Source: Pasteurella sp049670895
GTDB taxonomy: Bacteria; Pseudomonadota; Gammaproteobacteria; Enterobacterales; Pasteurellaceae
Length of the DNA: 64,000 bases
Assembly: GCF_049670895.1 (NCBI RefSeq)
Contig: NZ_CP187170.1
Direction: 5' to 3' (one strand)
Shown: one piece after another, positions 60,801-64,000 of the stretch
Layout of the letters: every line of letters starts with the position of its first letter
Position numbering within the stretch: the first letter of the stretch is position 1
The notes under the pieces: model-generated
Told to the model about the DNA's origin: nothing
What the model saw: only the letters and a program-made list of their open reading frames with translations
Database searches by the model: none
Position numbers and translations under genes: made by a program

Positions 60801-63230
60801 TTACTCTTCTTCTATTTTCGCAATTGCCCCTTTAATGGTTAGGCATACTTCGGTGGAGATCACTTGGTTGAGAATTCCTGCAATTTCACCGAGTTTTTGC
60901 GTATCGGCTATCCCGTCATCATTGAAATAACCTTCTTGTTTGAGGCTACCAATAAAGGCGGCAAAAACGGCTCTATCAAAAAATTCGGGGGCATTGATCC
61001 CATGTAATACCGATAAACGTTGTGCCACAGATTGGCTGTCTTTTTCAAGAGTAGCACGAGGCATGGCGGGTTCTTTTAACAGAATGCTGACGGTAATATA
61101 GTAGCGTTGTAAAATTTCACGCACGCCAGAAGACCACAGTTGTAAGATACGAACACGAGGTTTGTTAATGGATATCATATTCGCATTGCACTTGAGGATA
61201 TCTTGACGTTGGAATTCCGCAATAATTTGATTAATCCGTTCTTTTAGTTCTTCTTGCGAGAAGGTGAGGAATAATTCACTTTTCAGGAATGGATAAATTT
61301 TACTCACCGCTTCTAAGACAAGAGGTTTTTGCATGGCTTCATAATGCAACACGATGCTTGCCACTAAGGAAGGTAACACAAATAAGTGTTGAATATTGTT
61401 ACGGTAGTAAGTCATCAATACGGCTGAATTACGTTCTAAACGAACGATTTCACCAAAATTATCTTTTTCCACAATAATCCCAACTCGCTCTAACGTTAAA
61501 ATATGTTCTAACATTGCTTCTGGGGATTCTGTCGGCACCACAATATCTGACGAATAAGGGGCATTTTGCAAGAATTGTTGATAACTTGCTAATTGTTCTA
61601 ACAATTGTTCACGAGAAAGGGCACGCTGACGTGAAGATAACAATGCAGTGCCTGTGAGGTTCATGGCATTGACGGCTGCAGCCTTGTTAATATTGATCAT
61701 CACCTGATTTGACACACTATCTACCGCTTGGTTGAACCATTGTGGGCGTTCTTCAGACTGTGTATGCTCTTTCCATTCTGGATAGTATTGGTTGAGATAG
61801 TTGCTCAGTGTGATGGGTTCACCAAAGTTGACATAACCTTTGCCAAGGTTACGAAGTTTTTTGATCACTCGCAGCACCAAGCCTGCATTTTCTTTTTCTT
61901 TCACGGCACCACGAAGTTCTTTGGCATAAGTATCCACTTCCAGCACATGCTCATATCCTACATAGACGGGGACAATAGAAATCGGGCGAGTTTGCCCTTG
62001 TAATAACGCTTGTAAGGTCATGGACATCATGCCCGTTTTCGGGGCAAGTAAACGCCCTGTGCGTGAGCGTCCCCCTTCAATGAAATATTCCACCGAATAA
62101 CCACGATGAAAGAGTTCGGCGAGGTATTCACGGAAAATGGTGGAATATAAACGGTTACCTTTAAAGGTACGACGAATAAAAAATGCCCCACCTCGGCGGA
62201 ACATGCCACCAACAGGCCAGAAATTCAGGTTAATGCCCGCTGCAATATGGGGTGGCACTAAGCCTTGATGGTATAGCACATAAGAGAGTAATAAATAGTC
62301 AATATGACTACGGTGGCAAGGAACATAAACAATTTCATGCCCATCTAAGGCAAGTTTACGTACACGATCGGCATTTTGTACATCAATGCCTTGGTAAAGT
62401 TTATTCCATAACCAACGTAAGAAACGATCAGCAACACGTAACCCTTCATAATTGACGTTGGCAGCAATTTCATCCAAGATTTTCTTCGCTTCTTGAGTGG
62501 CTTTTTCCTCACTGATATTTTTGGCTTTCACTTCATCTTTGATTGCCTCCAAAATTGTGGGTGAGGCTAATAGCTTGTTAAACATTGCTTCACGGTTAGG
62601 TAAGCGAGGTCCTGTGGCAGAAATGCGTTGCTTGGAAAAGTGAATTTTTGCCACTCGTGCTAATTTTTGTGCGATGGATTGATCGGAACCATGCTCACTG
62701 ACCATATAGCGTAATGAAACGGCTTGAGAAAATCGGACAAAGGTATCACGACCAAACCAGACCGCCGCAATACATTTTTGAATGCCACTTAATAGACGTA
62801 ATTGCGGTAAATTGGATTGTTTTTCATGACCTGGTGAGCGTCCCCAAAGTACAGAAACGGGGATCAGTTGCACATCAAGGTCTGCTAATGTGCGGTGTAA
62901 TTCCAAATATTGATTAAACACGTGAATGGTTTCTTGTTTTGCCCCTTTCGATTTAAAGAAATGACGCCCCTCATCAAGGAATACGTATCTAGGTAAGATT
63001 TTATTTTCAATATGGTTCTTTTCTAATGGATCAGGCAACCCCACACTTAGACAGTTTTTGCGAAAAATCACCAGATCTGTTTGCGAAGTGTAAGGCAATA
63101 CATAAACCACAGGTTGGGCAGTATTTAATTTCAGTTCTTCGATAGGATCATGTGGAATTGGATTATTTTTAACTAAAAAAGACAAAGGCAATTCCAATAC
63201 TTTGCGGTACATATTTAGAAAACTAAACAT
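60801..63230 (-). CDS. plsB: glycerol-3-phosphate 1-O-acyltransferase
   Basis: 809-residue membrane enzyme that acylates glycerol-3-phosphate, the first step of phospholipid synthesis. It has the catalytic block HRSHIDYLLLSYVLY near 305, GGMFRRGGAFFIRRTF, FIEGGRSRTGRLLAPKTGM and PISIVPVYVGYE (acyltransferase blocks I-IV). Length matches E. coli PlsB (807). Divergent from lexA, as in E. coli. Confidence 0.98.
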   Translation of the reverse strand: MFSFLNMYRKVLELPLSFLVKNNPIPHDPIEELKLNTAQPVVYVLPYTSQTDLVIFRKNCLSVGLPDPLEKNHIENKILPRYVFLDEGRHFFKSKGAKQETIHVFNQYLELHRTLADLDVQLIPVSVLWGRSPGHEKQSNLPQLRLLSGIQKCIAAVWFGRDTFVRFSQAVSLRYMVSEHGSDQSIAQKLARVAKIHFSKQRISATGPRLPNREAMFNKLLASPTILEAIKDEVKAKNISEEKATQEAKKILDEIAANVNYEGLRVADRFLRWLWNKLYQGIDVQNADRVRKLALDGHEIVYVPCHRSHIDYLLLSYVLYHQGLVPPHIAAGINLNFWPVGGMFRRGGAFFIRRTFKGNRLYSTIFREYLAELFHRGYSVEYFIEGGRSRTGRLLAPKTGMMSMTLQALLQGQTRPISIVPVYVGYEHVLEVDTYAKELRGAVKEKENAGLVLRVIKKLRNLGKGYVNFGEPITLSNYLNQYYPEWKEHTQSEERPQWFNQAVDSVSNQVMININKAAAVNAMNLTGTALLSSRQRALSREQLLEQLASYQQFLQNAPYSSDIVVPTESPEAMLEHILTLERVGIIVEKDNFGEIVRLERNSAVLMTYYRNNIQHLFVLPSLVASIVLHYEAMQKPLVLEAVSKIYPFLKSELFLTFSQEELKERINQIIAEFQRQDILKCNANMISINKPRVRILQLWSSGVREILQRYYITVSILLKEPAMPRATLEKDSQSVAQRLSVLHGINAPEFFDRAVFAAFIGSLKQEGYFNDDGIADTQKLGEIAGILNQVISTEVCLTIKGAIAKIEEE

Positions 63231-63557
63231 AATGAAGTTCCGTTCTTTATAGGTTTATTCGAGAAATTTACGTTAGTTTACCATAAAAATTTAAAATCGT
63301 TAGTCGTTGTATATAAAGAAGGTATGCTCAGATTTTGAGTACTGTCTTGTGTGGTATCACTGAGTGAAAATCAATTTTACGAGGGTAACAGCTCGGCATT
63401 GTGGTGAAATCACTGGTGCATGGAAAAGAAGATGAACGAAGTTTGTTTAGCAAAGAATCCTGTTGAGTGAAAGCGTTTAATCATCAAGATAAAGATTGCA
63501 AGTGCTGACTTTCTGTATATAATAACAGTTATTCTGTATAAAAAAACAGGGGTTAGC
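63231..63557. promoter_or_regulatory. plsB-lexA divergent intergenic region
   Basis: 327 bases separate the two start codons. The lexA-proximal part holds two LexA boxes (separate entry). Elsewhere I see no gene and no clear hairpin; the plsB promoter must lie in the left part but I could not assign it. Confidence 0.55.
63513..63549 (+). promoter_or_regulatory. two SOS (LexA) boxes upstream of lexA
   Basis: CTGTATATAATAACAG (63513-63528) and CTGTATAAAAAAACAG (63534-63549) both fit CTGT-N8-ACAG. They are 21 bp apart and end just before the lexA Shine-Dalgarno, consistent with autorepression as in E. coli. Confidence 0.92.
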
Positions 63558-64000
63558 ATGAAGCCATTTAAAGCATTAACTGCACGTCAGCAAGAAGTTT
63601 ATGACTTGCTAAAACGTCATTTAGAAACCACAGGTATGCCACCAACACGAGCAGAAATTTCAAAAGAATTGGGGTTTCGTTCACCGAATGCGGCAGAAGA
63701 ACATTTAAAAGCCTTGGCACGTAAAGGCGTGATTGAAATTATTTCAGGCACTTCCCGAGGCATTCGTTTATTGTTAGAAGATGACAATACCGAGAATGAC
63801 AGTCAAGGATTGCCCCTTGTTGGACGCGTGGCAGCAGGTGAGCCTATTTTAGCCGAACAGCATATTGAAGGCACCTATAAAGTAGATGCCAATATGTTTA
63901 AACCTCAAGCGGACTTTTTGCTAAAAGTTTATGGGCAATCCATGAAGGATATTGGCATTTTAGATGGCGACCTGTTAGCTGTGCATAGCACGAAAGATGT
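63558..64000 (+). CDS. lexA: LexA repressor (truncated by window end)
   Basis: 147 codons of an open frame running off the right edge. MKPFKALTARQQEVYDLLKRH begins the winged-helix DNA-binding domain (residues 1-70), followed by the linker and the start of the S24 autoprotease domain: LPLVGRVAAGEPI carries the Ala-Gly cleavage site (near residue 85) and GQSMKDIGI the catalytic Ser. Lys and the C-terminus lie outside the window. Confidence 0.97.
   Translation, partial: MKPFKALTARQQEVYDLLKRHLETTGMPPTRAEISKELGFRSPNAAEEHLKALARKGVIEIISGTSRGIRLLLEDDNTENDSQGLPLVGRVAAGEPILAEQHIEGTYKVDANMFKPQADFLLKVYGQSMKDIGILDGDLLAVHSTKD

Overview
This window is a chromosomal segment from a member of the Pasteurellaceae. 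The evidence is the recurrent Haemophilus-type DNA uptake sequence AAGTGCGGT (about 30 copies on both strands), a moderately AT-rich base composition, a complete comABCDE competence operon beside mrcA, a his operon with a poly-His leader attenuator, and Pasteurellaceae-sized SurA and SecM. It resembles Haemophilus, Pasteurella, Aggregatibacter and Avibacterium; the genus cannot be fixed from the sequence alone.

Layout. (1) Positions 1-2463 are the end of an integrated element: a Mor-like activator gene, two short-repeat arrays and a P4-type tyrosine integrase abutting the 3' end of a tRNA-CAU gene. (2) 2464-6713 holds that tRNA and the macromolecular synthesis operon rpsU-dnaG-rpoD. (3) 6931-14308 holds tsaD, a small membrane protein, tdk, gor, rlmJ and the PLP synthase genes pdxST with their divergent MocR-type regulator pdxR. 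(4) 14342-23537 holds mrcA, the competence operon comABCDE (with a CRP-S-like site overlapping the mrcA start), aroK, aroB and dam. (5) 23584-36777 holds a DUF721 gene, secM-secA, mutT, leuS-lptE-holA, a transglutaminase/MerT/MerP-like cluster, and surA, rsmA, apaH. (6) 36848-47825 holds pyrR and the histidine operon in the order leader-hisG-D-C-B-H-A-F-IE. (7) 48009-64000 holds a DUF1266 protein, a methyltransferase, ushA, mtr, ppa, a LoiP-like protease, exbB-exbD-tonB, corB-like/ypjD, ffh, plsB and the start of lexA.

The most unusual region is the his operon. All eight biosynthetic genes look intact and are preceded by a complete attenuator. However, four unrelated ORFs lie at three gene junctions: a histidine phosphatase and a RhuM-Fic/Doc fusion between hisD and hisC, a Gly/Ala-rich membrane protein between hisB and hisH, and a membrane-anchored DUF2726 protein between hisF and hisIE. 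Three of the four are joined to a neighbour by stop/start or coding overlap. A fourth junction (hisH/hisA) carries a 79-bp tandem repeat built of two hairpins, with pairing-preserving changes between copies.

Other points of interest are a divergent SecM arrest motif whose Phe lies in an uptake sequence, a competence operon without comF at its end, uptake sequences used as transcription terminators, and candidate TrpR, CRP, Fur and LexA sites placed where the downstream genes would predict.
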